Source: Streptosporangiaceae bacterium
Lineage (GTDB): Bacteria; Actinomycetota; Actinomycetes; Streptosporangiales; Streptosporangiaceae
Assembly (NCBI GenBank): GCA_030050125.1
Contig: JASIJN010000449.1
Location: 1 to 6,411 of the forward strand
Direction of reading: 5' to 3'
Length of the DNA: 6,411 nt
The notes beneath the pieces are model-generated. The model saw only the letters and a program-made list of their open reading frames with translations, was not told the DNA's origin and did not search any database. How positions within the stretch are numbered: position 1 is the stretch's first letter; each line of letters starts with the position of its first letter. The position numbers and the translations under genes are program-made. Shown piece by piece: positions 1-6,411 of the stretch.

Positions 1-1
1 G

Positions 2-1840
2 GCGGCCCAGGCCGAGACGGTCCGCAAGATGGTGGTCGCGATGTCCCGCGACATCAGGGTCCTGGTGATCAAGCTCGCGGACCGGCTGCACAACATGCGG
101 ACGCTGCGTTACCTTCCGCGCGAGAAGCAGGAGCAGAAATCCCGCGAGGTGCTGGAGATCTTCGCGCCGCTCGCGCACCGGCTGGGCATGAACACGGCCA
201 AGTGGGAGCTCGAGGACCTGGCCTTCTCGATGCTGTTCCCCAAGCGCTACGACGAGATCGCGCGGCTGGTCTCCGAGCGCGCGCCGCGCCGGGACGTCTT
301 CCTGCAGGACGTGATCGAGTATGTGTCAGCGGACCTGCGCGAGGCCAAGATCAAGGCGCGGGTCACCGGCCGTCCGAAGCATTACTACTCCGTCTACCAG
401 AAGATGATCGCGAGGAACGTCGGCTTCGACGACATCTATGACCTGGTAGGCATTCGCGTGCTGGTCGACTCGGTGCGTGACTGTTACGCGGTTCTCGGCA
501 CCGTCCACGCCCGATGGAACCCGGTTCCCGGCCGGTTCAAGGACTACATCGCGATGCCGAAGTTCAACCTGTACCAGTCGCTGCACACCACCGTGATCGG
601 GCCCGAGGGCAAGCCGGTGGAGCTGCAGATCAGAACCTGGGGCATGCACCGGCGGGCCGAGTACGGCGTGGCAGCGCACTGGAAGTACAAGGAAGAGACG
701 ATGGCCGGCGGCGGACAGGGCACCGCGGACCTGGCCTGGCTGCGCCAGCTCGTGGACTGGCAGCGGGAGACCACCGACCCGGCCGAGTTCCTCGAGTCGC
801 TGCGGTTCGACCTCGGAGCCGGCGAGGTATACGTGTTCACGCCGCGCGGCGAGGTGATAGCGCTGCCGCAGGGCGCGACGCCGGTGGACTTCGCCTACGC
901 CATCCACACCGAGGTGGGACACCGCACGATCGGTGCCCGGGTCAACGGGCGACTGGTCGCGCTGGAGAGCGCGCTGAACAACGGCGACACCGTGGAGATC
1001 TTCACCTCCAAGGCCCAGGATGCCGCGCCGAGCCGGGACTGGCTGCAGTTCGTCAAGAGCGCCCGGGCCCGGAACAAGATCAGGCACTGGTTCTCCAAGG
1101 AGCGCAGGGAAGCGGCCGCCGAGACCGGGAAGGCCGGGATCGCGCGGATCATGCGCAAGCAGGGACTGCCGCTGCAGCGGCTCGCCACCGCGGACGCGCT
1201 GCTCGCCGTGGCCCACGACCTGCGCTACGCCGACCTGTCGGCGCTCTACACGGCGATCGGCGAGGGCCACGTCAGCGCCCAGTCGGTCGTGGCCAAGCTG
1301 GTGAAGTCGGCCGGCGGCGTCGAGGGCGCACAGGAGGACCTAGCCGAGACCACGCTGCTCACCCGCGCGCCGAAGCCGCTGCCCGCGGGAGACTCCGGCG
1401 TGGTCGTCGAGGGCTCGGCCGACGTGTGGGCGCGCCTGTCCAAGTGCTGCACGCCGGTCCCCGGCGACCGCATCACCGGCTTCGTCACCCGCGGCAACGG
1501 CGTCTCGGTACACCGGGCCGACTGCGTGAACCTCCGGCACCTGGTGGAATCCCAGCCGGAGCGGGTGGTCAAGGTGCACTGGTCGCCGCGGGAGGGCTCG
1601 CTGTTCCTTGTGGCCATCCAGACCGAGGCGCTCGACCGCACCGGCCTGCTCTCCGACGTCACCCGGGCCATCTCCGACCAGCACGTGAACATCCTGTCCG
1701 CGTCGGTGACCACGACCAGGGACCGGGTCGCCGTCAGCCGGTTCACCTTCGAAATGGGCGACCCCAAGCACCTCGGCCACGTGCTGCGCGCGGTCCGCTC
1801 GGTGGACGGCGTCTACGACGTCTACCGGATAACGAATTAG
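2..1840 (+). CDS. relA: Bifunctional (p)ppGpp synthetase/hydrolase, RelA/SpoT (RSH) family, 5'-truncated
   Basis: This cytoplasmic enzyme makes and degrades the stringent-response alarmone (p)ppGpp from ATP and GDP/GTP. The frame is open from base 2, so the gene begins outside the window; 612 codons are visible, and an ATG at 29 is internal to the HD domain rather than the true start. Domains in order: the end of the HD hydrolase domain with its [11 protein letters not shown] motif (about 71-103); the synthetase domain, with GRPKHYYS (about 368-391), the acidic residue of YDLVGIR (codon 440), the RFKD motif (533-544) and the glutamate of VELQIRT (codon 620); a TGS domain (about 824-1006); a helical linker; the conserved cysteine module with KCCTPVPGD and RADC (about 1442-1527); and a C-terminal ACT domain (about 1600-1830). 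RFKD, rather than the EFDD type of monofunctional RelA, is the signature of bifunctional Rel enzymes. The first HD metal ligands lie outside the window. QIRT is followed by WGM, a small deviation from the commoner acidic residue. Family members run about 720-850 residues. The assignment is very secure. Confidence 0.97.
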   Translation, partial: AAQAETVRKMVVAMSRDIRVLVIKLADRLHNMRTLRYLPREKQEQKSREVLEIFAPLAHRLGMNTAKWELEDLAFSMLFPKRYDEIARLVSERAPRRDVFLQDVIEYVSADLREAKIKARVTGRPKHYYSVYQKMIARNVGFDDIYDLVGIRVLVDSVRDCYAVLGTVHARWNPVPGRFKDYIAMPKFNLYQSLHTTVIGPEGKPVELQIRTWGMHRRAEYGVAAHWKYKEETMAGGGQGTADLAWLRQLVDWQRETTDPAEFLESLRFDLGAGEVYVFTPRGEVIALPQGATPVDFAYAIHTEVGHRTIGARVNGRLVALESALNNGDTVEIFTSKAQDAAPSRDWLQFVKSARARNKIRHWFSKERREAAAETGKAGIARIMRKQGLPLQRLATADALLAVAHDLRYADLSALYTAIGEGHVSAQSVVAKLVKSAGGVEGAQEDLAETTLLTRAPKPLPAGDSGVVVEGSADVWARLSKCCTPVPGDRITGFVTRGNGVSVHRADCVNLRHLVESQPERVVKVHWSPREGSLFLVAIQTEALDRTGLLSDVTRAISDQHVNILSASVTTTRDRVAVSRFTFEMGDPKHLGHVLRAVRSVDGVYDVYRITN

Positions 1841-1922
1841 CTGTTGGCGCGAGGTCCGGGCGGCCATGAGTGCGAAGTTCGTGCACTTGGGTGTGACCTA
1901 TATCCACATTCATCGCCGGTCT

Positions 1923-1936
1923 CGGCCGCTCGGCCG
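1923..1936. terminator. Weak inverted repeat between convergent genes, possible bidirectional terminator
   Basis: The stem CGGCC / GGCCG with a GCTC loop lies in the 119-bp gap between the convergent relA stop (1840) and the DUF349 gene stop (1960). Its position suits a shared terminator. The stem is only five pairs and no T-run follows on either strand, so it could equally be chance in GC-rich DNA. I see no gene in the rest of the gap. Confidence 0.25.
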
Positions 1937-1959
1937 GTGTCCGGGGGTCATGCCGCGGG

Positions 1960-3198
1960 TTAGCCAGAGAGCTCGGCCAGGGTGCGCTCGGCTTCGGCGA
2001 GCCAGGAGCGGCGGGCGGCCAGGGCTTCCTCGGCCCTCCGCTGCGCGCTCGCGTCGCCGCTCGCCTGGGCCCGGAGCAGCTGGCTTTCCAGCTGGCTGAT
2101 GGCGGAGCGTATCTGCTCCACCGTCCCCCGGGCCCGGGACAGGGCCTCGGGATTCGACCGGCGCCATTGCGTGTCCTCGGCCCGGCGCACCGCTTCCTCG
2201 ACCCGGCGCAGCCCGCCCTCGAGCCGCTCGTGCGATTCCCTCGGCACGGAGCCCGCCTGCTCCCAGCGCTCCTGGATGGTGCGCAGCGCGGTGCGGGCGG
2301 CGCGCGGGTCGGTCACCGGCACCAGCTTCTCGGCCTCGGCGAGCAGCCGGGCCTTGGCGCTCGCGTGCTCCCGCAGCTCGGCATCCTTGGCGTGCAGCAC
2401 CTGCGCCCGGGCCTGGAAGAACTGGTCCTGTGCCATCTTGAACCTCGCCCACAGCTCTTCCTCGGCGCCGCGGTCGGCCCGGCCCGCCTCCTTCCACGAC
2501 CGCATCAGGTCACGAAAGGCCGAGGCCGTCGGGCCCCAGTCGGTCGAGGACGCGAGCGCCTCGGCCTCGACGCACAGCTTCTCCTTGCGCGCCCGGGCCA
2601 GCTCGCGCTCTTCCTCGAGGCCGGCGAAGTACGCCTTGCGACGCTTGGTGAAGGCGTTGCGCGCGGCCGACAGCCGCTTCCACAGCGCGGTCTCGGTCGC
2701 GCGGTCGCCGCGCGGCGCGGCCTTCCACTCGTCCAGCAGCTGCCGCATCCGCTCGCCGCTGATCTTCCAGTGCGTCGCCTCGACGGCGATCCGCTCCGCC
2801 TCGGCTACGATGCGCTCCTTGACCTCGTGAGCCTGGCTCTTCGCCTGCTCCCTGGCGGCCTTGTGCTCTTCCCGCCGGGTGTCGACGAGGCCGGTCAGGG
2901 CCTCCAGCCTGCCGCGCAGACCGTCCAGGTCGCCGACCGCGTGCGCGTCGGCCACCGCGGCCAGCAGACGGTTGATCGTCGCCTGCGCGTGAGCGGGGGA
3001 GAGGTCCGTGGTCGCCATCCGCTGTTCGAGCAGGCCGACCTCGGTCTCCAGCGCCGCGAACTTGCGCTGGAAGAAGGCGAGGGCCTCGTCGGGGCTTCCG
3101 GCCTGCCACGAGCCCACCGCCCGCTCACCCGCGGAAGTACGCACGTAGACGGTGCCGTCGTCGGCTACCCTGCCCCACGCATCGCTGGCCGTGCTCAC
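1960..3198 (-). CDS. DUF349 repeat protein
   Basis: This is a 412-residue protein of unknown biochemical role, rich in Ala, Glu and Arg and almost entirely helical. After an N-terminal segment (about residues 8-50, with DGTVYVRT and GERAVGSW) typical of actinobacterial members comes a long coiled-coil-like stretch (about 50-140). Three DUF349 repeats follow, at about 142-195, 219-272 and 295-345, recognisable by W-x(n)-W pairs such as HWKISGERMRQLLDEWKAA, DWGPTASAFRDLMRSWKEAG and ARTALRTIQERWEQAG. A second charged coiled coil (about 355-412) ends the protein. There is no signal peptide or membrane segment, so it should be cytoplasmic. The start is GTG at 3198-3196, supported by a strong Shine-Dalgarno site five bases upstream. 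The gene lies 78 bp downstream of the cyclophilin gene on the same strand and converges on relA. DUF349 proteins often sit beside relA in actinobacteria, but a functional link is inference only. Family assignment is confident; function is unknown. Confidence 0.93.
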   Translation of the reverse strand: MSTASDAWGRVADDGTVYVRTSAGERAVGSWQAGSPDEALAFFQRKFAALETEVGLLEQRMATTDLSPAHAQATINRLLAAVADAHAVGDLDGLRGRLEALTGLVDTRREEHKAAREQAKSQAHEVKERIVAEAERIAVEATHWKISGERMRQLLDEWKAAPRGDRATETALWKRLSAARNAFTKRRKAYFAGLEEERELARARKEKLCVEAEALASSTDWGPTASAFRDLMRSWKEAGRADRGAEEELWARFKMAQDQFFQARAQVLHAKDAELREHASAKARLLAEAEKLVPVTDPRAARTALRTIQERWEQAGSVPRESHERLEGGLRRVEEAVRRAEDTQWRRSNPEALSRARGTVEQIRSAISQLESQLLRAQASGDASAQRRAEEALAARRSWLAEAERTLAELSG

Positions 3199-3203
3199 AG
3201 CGA

Positions 3204-3210
3204 ACCTCCT
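3204..3210 (-). promoter_or_regulatory. Shine-Dalgarno site of the DUF349 gene
   Basis: The minus strand reads AGGAGGT here, five bases before the GTG at 3198-3196. This near-perfect ribosome binding site fixes that start and suggests independent, efficient translation rather than coupling to the upstream cyclophilin gene. Confidence 0.85.
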
Positions 3211-3249
3211 GCTCCTGCTGGCCCGAGGGATGGCCCGGACCCCCCGCTG

Positions 3250-3266
3250 GTCACCTTGCGGGTGAC
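3250..3266 (-). other. Perfect 6-bp hairpin in the cyclophilin-DUF349 intergenic gap
   Basis: GTCACC, a five-base TTGCG loop and GGTGAC form a perfect inverted repeat in the 78-bp gap. It lies 11 bases past the cyclophilin stop in the direction of transcription. No U-run follows on the minus strand, so a classic intrinsic terminator is not supported; it may be a transcript-processing or 3'-end-stabilising hairpin, or chance. The sequence CGCTGGTCA also occurs twice here (3245-3253 and 3271-3279), the second copy covering the cyclophilin stop codon. Confidence 0.35.
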
Positions 3267-3276
3267 ATAGCGCTGG

Positions 3277-4056
3277 TCATGTCTGCTTGATGGTCACGCT
3301 CTCGATCTCGACGCTCTCCTTCGGAGCCCCGCCTCCGGCGGCACTCAACGGGGGCCCGTAGCCCCGCTTTCCCACATTCTGGAGGATATTAAGCCCGCTA
3401 AGGATCTTGCCAAACGGTGTGTAGTCAGGCGGTAGCGACGAGTCCTTATAGACGAGGAAGAACTGGCTCCCGTTGCTGTCCGGCGCACCGGTGTTGGCCA
3501 TGGCCAAGGTCCCCGCCGGGTACGTCGCCCCGGCGAGGTTCTCGCTCGCGAACTCATATCCGGGCCCGCCGGTTCCCTTGCCGGTCGGGTCACCGCATTG
3601 CAGCATGTACAGCCCGTCCGAGGTGCTCAGGCGCGGACACGGAGTGCTGTTGTAGAAGGCCTGATCGGCCAGCGAAACGAAAGAGTTGACCGTGCAGGTG
3701 GCCTTGCTGTTCAGCAGGTCGATCACGATCGGGCCGCGGTTGGTCGTGATCGTCGCCTGGTAGCTGGCCTTGTAGTCCGGCGTGGCCGGGGGAAAGTTGA
3801 CCTTGCGCGCGGCCGGCGGGTTGGCGGTGTAGCTGCAGTGCGTCGTAACGCTGGGTCTGGGCTTGGGCGTGGCCGACGTGTGGGTCGACCGGCCCGCGAG
3901 CACCACGCCGCCGACGGTGCCGCCGACCACCACGACTGCGGCGGTGACGCCGATGGACCACACCCGCATCCGCCGTTCCTGCTGGGCACGCCGCGCCAGC
4001 CGGCGCTCGTGGCGCTCCTTCGCGAGCTTGCGCTGGCGCTGTTTCTTGCCCGCCAC
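3277..4056 (-). CDS. ppiB: Membrane-anchored cyclophilin-type peptidyl-prolyl cis-trans isomerase
   Basis: A 259-residue protein predicted to speed cis-trans isomerisation of Xaa-Pro bonds in proteins outside the membrane. Residues 1-31 are strongly basic (Lys/Arg-rich), residues about 32-55 form one hydrophobic segment with no clear cleavage site, and a Pro/Thr/Ser linker (about 56-90) precedes the cyclophilin domain (about 97-257). This predicts an N-in, C-out anchored protein. Cyclophilin signatures include SFVSLADQAFYNST, the catalytic arginine R142, LQCGD with Q153, GTGGPGYEF, TLAMANTG and NGSQFF (196-200), then TPFGKI. The residue before the catalytic arginine is proline (P141), where most cyclophilins have histidine. 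Four cysteines (74, 121, 140, 154) lie in the outer part and could form disulfides. The start is GTG at 4056-4054 behind a good Shine-Dalgarno site. It is probably first in a unit with the DUF349 gene and is divergent from the MBL hydrolase gene. The symbol follows the equivalent mycobacterial gene near relA; family assignment is firm, substrates are unknown. Confidence 0.93.
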   Translation of the reverse strand: MAGKKQRQRKLAKERHERRLARRAQQERRMRVWSIGVTAAVVVVGGTVGGVVLAGRSTHTSATPKPRPSVTTHCSYTANPPAARKVNFPPATPDYKASYQATITTNRGPIVIDLLNSKATCTVNSFVSLADQAFYNSTPCPRLSTSDGLYMLQCGDPTGKGTGGPGYEFASENLAGATYPAGTLAMANTGAPDSNGSQFFLVYKDSSLPPDYTPFGKILSGLNILQNVGKRGYGPPLSAAGGGAPKESVEIESVTIKQT

Positions 4057-4065
4057 CGGTGCCGG

Positions 4066-4072
4066 TCCTCCC
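4066..4072 (-). promoter_or_regulatory. ppiB: Shine-Dalgarno site of the cyclophilin gene
   Basis: The minus strand reads GGGAGGA, nine bases before the GTG at 4056-4054. It supports GTG rather than a downstream codon as the start, and so keeps the basic N-terminal tail in the protein. Confidence 0.75.
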
Positions 4073-4095
4073 GTGTGCCTTGAGTAGATTGATCA

Positions 4096-4127
4096 GCGAA
4101 ACTTCGCGAATCGTACCTGTGCACAGG
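4096..4127. promoter_or_regulatory. Palindrome cluster in the divergent promoter region, candidate operator
   Basis: Within 32 bases there are three inverted repeats: GCGAA-AC-TTCGC (4096-4107), TTCGCGAA (4103-4110, overlapping the first) and the perfect 12-bp palindrome CCTGTGCACAGG (4116-4127). A further small palindrome, TGATCA, lies at 4090-4095. They flank and overlap the best -10 candidate for the leftward cyclophilin transcript, a position suited to a dimeric repressor or activator. I do not recognise the site as that of a known regulator; the sequences are seen, the regulatory role is inferred. Confidence 0.45.
4110..4115 (-). promoter_or_regulatory. Candidate -10 element for the cyclophilin/DUF349 transcript
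   Basis: The minus strand reads TACGAT, matching the TANNNT pattern of housekeeping sigma-factor promoters in actinobacteria, in the most AT-rich part of the gap and about 54 bases before the GTG start. No good -35 hexamer sits 16-19 bases upstream, so this is a tentative call. Confidence 0.35.
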
Positions 4128-4184
4128 GCAAATTGGCGCCGCCGTTACCTGTTCGCCGCACCAACCGCGTCCTGTCTGTGTCCT

Positions 4185-4198
4185 GGCGGCCCACCGCC
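4185..4198. other. GC-rich hairpin upstream of the MBL hydrolase gene
   Basis: GGCGG and CCGCC form a five-pair stem around a CCCA loop. It lies where the -35 region of the rightward promoter would be expected, ahead of the -10 candidate at 4220. It could be an operator half-site pair, but GC-rich DNA makes such repeats common. Confidence 0.2.
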
Positions 4199-4219
4199 GC
4201 GCGGGGCGGCCGGCGCGGA

Positions 4220-4225
4220 TAGCCT
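4220..4225 (+). promoter_or_regulatory. Candidate -10 element for the MBL hydrolase-aspS transcript
   Basis: TAGCCT within GGATAGCCTGTAGG fits the actinobacterial -10 pattern TANNNT. It lies 41 bases before the hydrolase GTG, leaving a short leader that contains the ribosome binding site. No TTGAC-like -35 is visible upstream, so it would be an extended -10 or activator-dependent promoter if real. Confidence 0.4.
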
Positions 4226-4252
4226 GTAGGCACAAGTTCCCCTGCCCCGCTG

Positions 4253-4260
4253 AAGGAGGG
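4253..4260 (+). promoter_or_regulatory. Shine-Dalgarno site of the MBL hydrolase gene
   Basis: AAGGAGGG lies six bases before the GTG at 4267. This strong site fixes the start and predicts good translation of the first gene of the hydrolase-aspS pair. Confidence 0.85.
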
Positions 4261-4266
4261 CCAGCC

Positions 4267-4995
4267 GTGCTTGTAGCCGGGTTCCCGGCCGGTTCGTTCG
4301 CCGCCAACTGCTACCTGGTGGCGGCCGGGCCAGGCGAGCGATGCCTGATCATCGATCCGGGCCAGGATGCGGAGCAGGGTATCGAGGAGATCGTCGGGCG
4401 TTACAAGCTGCAGCCCGCCGCGGTGCTGCTCACCCACGGCCACGTGGATCACATCTGGTCGGTGGCCCCGGTGTGCGGGGCCCGCGACATCCCGGCCTAC
4501 ATCCACCCGGATGACCGGGGACTGCTGACCGACCCGGGCCGCGGGCTGTCGCTACGGCCGGGACAGCGGTTGTTCGGCGGGATCACGTTCAGCGAGCCCG
4601 ACGACGTCAGGGAACTGGCCGATGGCGCCGTGCTGGACCTGGCCGGAGTCCAGGTCATCGTCGACCACGCCCCGGGACACACCCCGGGCTCGGTGACGTT
4701 CCGGGTGCCGGCCGCCGCCGAGCCGGGCACGCTGTTCAGCGGAGACCTGCTGTTCGCCGGCTCGATCGGGCGCACCGACCTGCCCGGCGGGGACCACGCC
4801 ACGATCCTGGACAGCCTGGCCCGGGTCTGCCTGCCCCTGCCCGACGACACCGAGGTGCTGTGCGGGCACGGCCCGGCTACCACGATCGGCGCCGAGCGCC
4901 GGTCCAACCCGTTCCTGGCCGGCCTGGTCGCCCCGGGCGGCGAGGAGCCTGCGGTCCCCACGATGCCCGGCGCGCGTCGGCCCACGGGCTTGTAG
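4267..4995 (+). CDS. MBL-fold metallohydrolase, glyoxalase II-like
   Basis: A 242-residue cytoplasmic hydrolase of the metallo-beta-lactamase fold, closest in layout to short glyoxalase II-like proteins that hydrolyse thioesters such as S-lactoyl-thiols. The dinuclear metal site looks complete: THGHVDH gives H57, H59, D61 and H62; HAPGHTPGS gives H137; the SGDLLF motif gives D160; and [20 protein letters not shown] gives H201. The N-terminal NCYLV and IIDPG strands are also typical. There is no signal peptide. It lacks the long C-terminal helical domain of classical glyoxalase II, so the natural substrate is open. A Pro/Gly-rich tail (about residues 221-242) ends the protein. The start is GTG with a strong ribosome binding site. 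The gene is divergent from the cyclophilin gene and separated by only two bases from aspS, so the two are almost surely co-transcribed. In mycobacteria and many other actinobacteria a homologue occupies the same place between the cyclophilin gene and hisS. Confidence 0.92.
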   Translation: MLVAGFPAGSFAANCYLVAAGPGERCLIIDPGQDAEQGIEEIVGRYKLQPAAVLLTHGHVDHIWSVAPVCGARDIPAYIHPDDRGLLTDPGRGLSLRPGQRLFGGITFSEPDDVRELADGAVLDLAGVQVIVDHAPGHTPGSVTFRVPAAAEPGTLFSGDLLFAGSIGRTDLPGGDHATILDSLARVCLPLPDDTEVLCGHGPATTIGAERRSNPFLAGLVAPGGEEPAVPTMPGARRPTGL

Positions 4996-4997
4996 CC

Positions 4998-6411
4998 GTG
5001 ATCCGGACACACGACGCGGGCACGCTGCGTCTCTCCGACGAGGGCCGGAACGTCACGCTGGCCGGATGGGTGGCCCGCCGCCGGGATCACGGCGGCGTGG
5101 TGTTCATCGACCTGCGGGACGCCAGCGGGGTGGTGCAGGTGGTGTTCCGCCAGGAGGACGTCGCGCACGACCTGCGGGCTGAGTTCTGTGTCCTGGTGAC
5201 CGGCACGGTGCGCCGCCGCCCGGCTGGGAACGAGAACCCGGAGCTGGCCACCGGCGAGGTCGAGGTCGCGGTGACCGACGTCGAGGTGCTGGCCGAGTCG
5301 GACCCGCTGCCGTTCCAGGTCGAGGGGGCCGCGGAGCTGAACGAGGAGGTGCGGCTGCGCTATCGCTATCTCGACATCAGGCGAGCGGAGATGGCGGCGG
5401 CGCTGCGGGCCAGGTCCAGGGCGGCGTACCTGGTCGGCGACGTGATGCGGGACCACGGCTTCGTGAACGTGGAGACGCCGTTCCTGACCAGGTCCACTCC
5501 GGAGGGTGCCCGCGACTTCCTGGTGCCGGTCCGGCTGCGCCCGGGCAACTGGTACGCGCTGCCGCAGTCGCCGCAGCTGTTCAAGCAGCTGCTGATGGTG
5601 GCCGGGCTGGAACGCTACTACCAGCTGGTGCGCTGCTTCCGGGACGAGGACTTCCGCGCCGACCGGCAGCCCGAGTTCACCCAGATCGACATTGAGATGT
5701 CCTTCGTCACCCGCGAGGACGTCGTCGCGGTGGCCGAGAACCTGGTCGAGCGGCTGTGGACGGAGATCGCCGGCTACCGGGTACCGCGGCCGATCCCGCG
5801 GATCACCTACGCCGACGCGATGGCGCGGTTCGGGTCGGACAAGCCCGACCTGCGGTTCGGCTGCGAGCTGGCCGACCTGACCGGATATTTCGCCCAGACC
5901 GAGTTCCGGGTGTTCCAGGCGCCGCACGTGGGAGCGGTGGTCATGCCGGGCGGTGCGGCGCAGACCCGCAAGGAGCTGGACGGCTGGCAGGAATGGGCGC
6001 ACTCGCGCGGCGCCAGGGGCCTGGCCTACGTGCTGATCGACCCCGGCGGCCAGGTGTCGGACTCGGGCCCGGTCGCCAGGCACCTGTCCGAGGCCGAGCG
6101 GGCCGGGCTGCCGGCCGCGGCGGGCGCGGGCCCGTCCGACTGCGTGTTCTTCGCCGCGGGGTCAGCCAACGCGGCCCGCGAGCTGCTCGGGGCCGCCCGG
6201 CTGGAGATCGGGCACCGGTGCGGGCTGATCGACCCGGCGGCGTGGGCGTTCACCTGGGTGGTGGACGCGCCGATGTTCGAGGACGACGGCACCGGGGGCT
6301 GGACGGCGGTGCATCACCCGTTCACCGCCCCGCTGCCCGAATGGGCGGACAAGTTCGCGTCCGAGCCGGCCGGGGCCCTGGCCGACGCCTACGACATCGT
6401 CTGTAACGGGA
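4998..6411 (+). CDS. aspS: Aspartyl-tRNA synthetase (bacterial type, class II), 3'-truncated
   Basis: This enzyme activates aspartate with ATP and attaches it to tRNA. The frame runs from GTG at 4998 to the window edge; 471 codons are visible of the roughly 590 expected. The N-terminal OB-fold anticodon-binding domain (about 1-105) carries [19 protein letters not shown]. The class II catalytic core follows: motif 1 region with [16 protein letters not shown] (159-174), QSPQLFKQ (190-197) and motif 2 with [20 protein letters not shown] (212-231). The bacterial-type GAD insertion occupies about residues 285-400, and the fragment ends in the AYDIVCNG motif of the aspartate site. Class II motif 3 lies beyond the window. 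H31 and the RPAG segment (74-77) match non-discriminating enzymes that also charge tRNA-Asn. The GTG start is supported by the conserved [11 protein letters not shown] beginning and its position two bases after the hydrolase stop. No Shine-Dalgarno site is evident, which suggests translational coupling. Identification is very secure. Confidence 0.96.
   Translation, partial: MIRTHDAGTLRLSDEGRNVTLAGWVARRRDHGGVVFIDLRDASGVVQVVFRQEDVAHDLRAEFCVLVTGTVRRRPAGNENPELATGEVEVAVTDVEVLAESDPLPFQVEGAAELNEEVRLRYRYLDIRRAEMAAALRARSRAAYLVGDVMRDHGFVNVETPFLTRSTPEGARDFLVPVRLRPGNWYALPQSPQLFKQLLMVAGLERYYQLVRCFRDEDFRADRQPEFTQIDIEMSFVTREDVVAVAENLVERLWTEIAGYRVPRPIPRITYADAMARFGSDKPDLRFGCELADLTGYFAQTEFRVFQAPHVGAVVMPGGAAQTRKELDGWQEWAHSRGARGLAYVLIDPGGQVSDSGPVARHLSEAERAGLPAAAGAGPSDCVFFAAGSANAARELLGAARLEIGHRCGLIDPAAWAFTWVVDAPMFEDDGTGGWTAVHHPFTAPLPEWADKFASEPAGALADAYDIVCNG

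Noticed and set aside
29..31. ATG at 29 as the true start of relA
   Set aside because: The same frame is open to base 2 with residues (AAQAETVRK) that continue the conserved HD domain, so the gene starts before the window.
326..1270. 314-codon minus-strand open frame opposite relA
   Set aside because: It is antisense to the conserved synthetase and TGS domains and shows no domain or start signal.
514..1869. 451-codon open frame on the plus strand inside relA in another frame
   Set aside because: The translation is low-complexity Arg/Gly/Ala/Pro sequence and the overlapping relA frame is strongly conserved; it is a shadow.
1866..2099. Possible 77-residue small gene starting in the relA-DUF349 gap
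   Set aside because: There is no good Shine-Dalgarno site at proper spacing, most of it is antisense to the DUF349 coding region, and its C-terminal half is the Arg/Ser/Pro composition typical of shadow frames.
2167..3270. 367-codon plus-strand open frame opposite the DUF349 gene
   Set aside because: It has no recognisable domain, is Arg/Leu/Pro-rich, and mirrors a well-supported gene with a strong ribosome binding site on the other strand.
4497..6083. 528-codon open frame on the minus strand opposite the MBL hydrolase gene and aspS
   Set aside because: It lies antisense to two conserved genes, its translation is rich in Arg, Pro, Gly and His with no recognisable domain, and long antisense open frames are expected in DNA of this GC content.
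1..6411. Mobile element, CRISPR array, tRNA/rRNA gene, toxin-antitoxin or defence system
   Set aside because: I saw no terminal inverted repeats, transposase or nuclease motifs, spaced repeats, tRNA-like cloverleaf or small paired genes; all of the coding space is accounted for by five housekeeping-type genes.

Overview
The window is high-GC DNA (roughly 70% G+C by eye) with GC-rich third codon positions and GTG starts on all four genes whose start is visible. Gene content and protein sequences point to a member of the Actinomycetota. The order relA / DUF349 protein / membrane-anchored cyclophilin / metallo-beta-lactamase-fold hydrolase / aminoacyl-tRNA synthetase is a familiar actinobacterial housekeeping neighbourhood. 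The genus cannot be fixed from the sequence alone.

Layout: (1) bases 2-1840 (+): the C-terminal three quarters of a bifunctional RelA/SpoT-type (p)ppGpp synthetase/hydrolase, cut at its N-terminus by the window edge. (2) 1841-1959: a short convergent intergenic gap with one weak GC-rich inverted repeat. (3) 1960-3198 (-): a 412-residue helical protein with three DUF349 repeats. (4) 3277-4056 (-): a 259-residue cyclophilin-type peptidyl-prolyl isomerase with a basic cytoplasmic tail and one membrane anchor. It is probably transcribed ahead of the DUF349 gene. (5) 4057-4266: a divergent promoter region with several perfect palindromes next to plausible -10 elements in both directions. (6) 4267-4995 (+): an MBL-fold (glyoxalase II-like) hydrolase with all metal ligands. 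(7) 4998 to the window end (+): aspS, encoding aspartyl-tRNA synthetase. It starts at GTG two bases after the hydrolase stop and is cut by the right edge.

The genes link stringent-response control, protein folding at the membrane, a thiolester-hydrolase-like enzyme and tRNA charging. I see no mobile element, CRISPR array, RNA gene, toxin-antitoxin pair or defence system, and no convincing novel system. The points most worth checking are these: hisS is absent between the hydrolase and aspS, where many actinobacteria carry it; the AspRS has the residues expected of a non-discriminating enzyme; the divergent intergenic region holds a cluster of palindromes; and the cyclophilin has a changed active-site neighbourhood with four extracytoplasmic cysteines.
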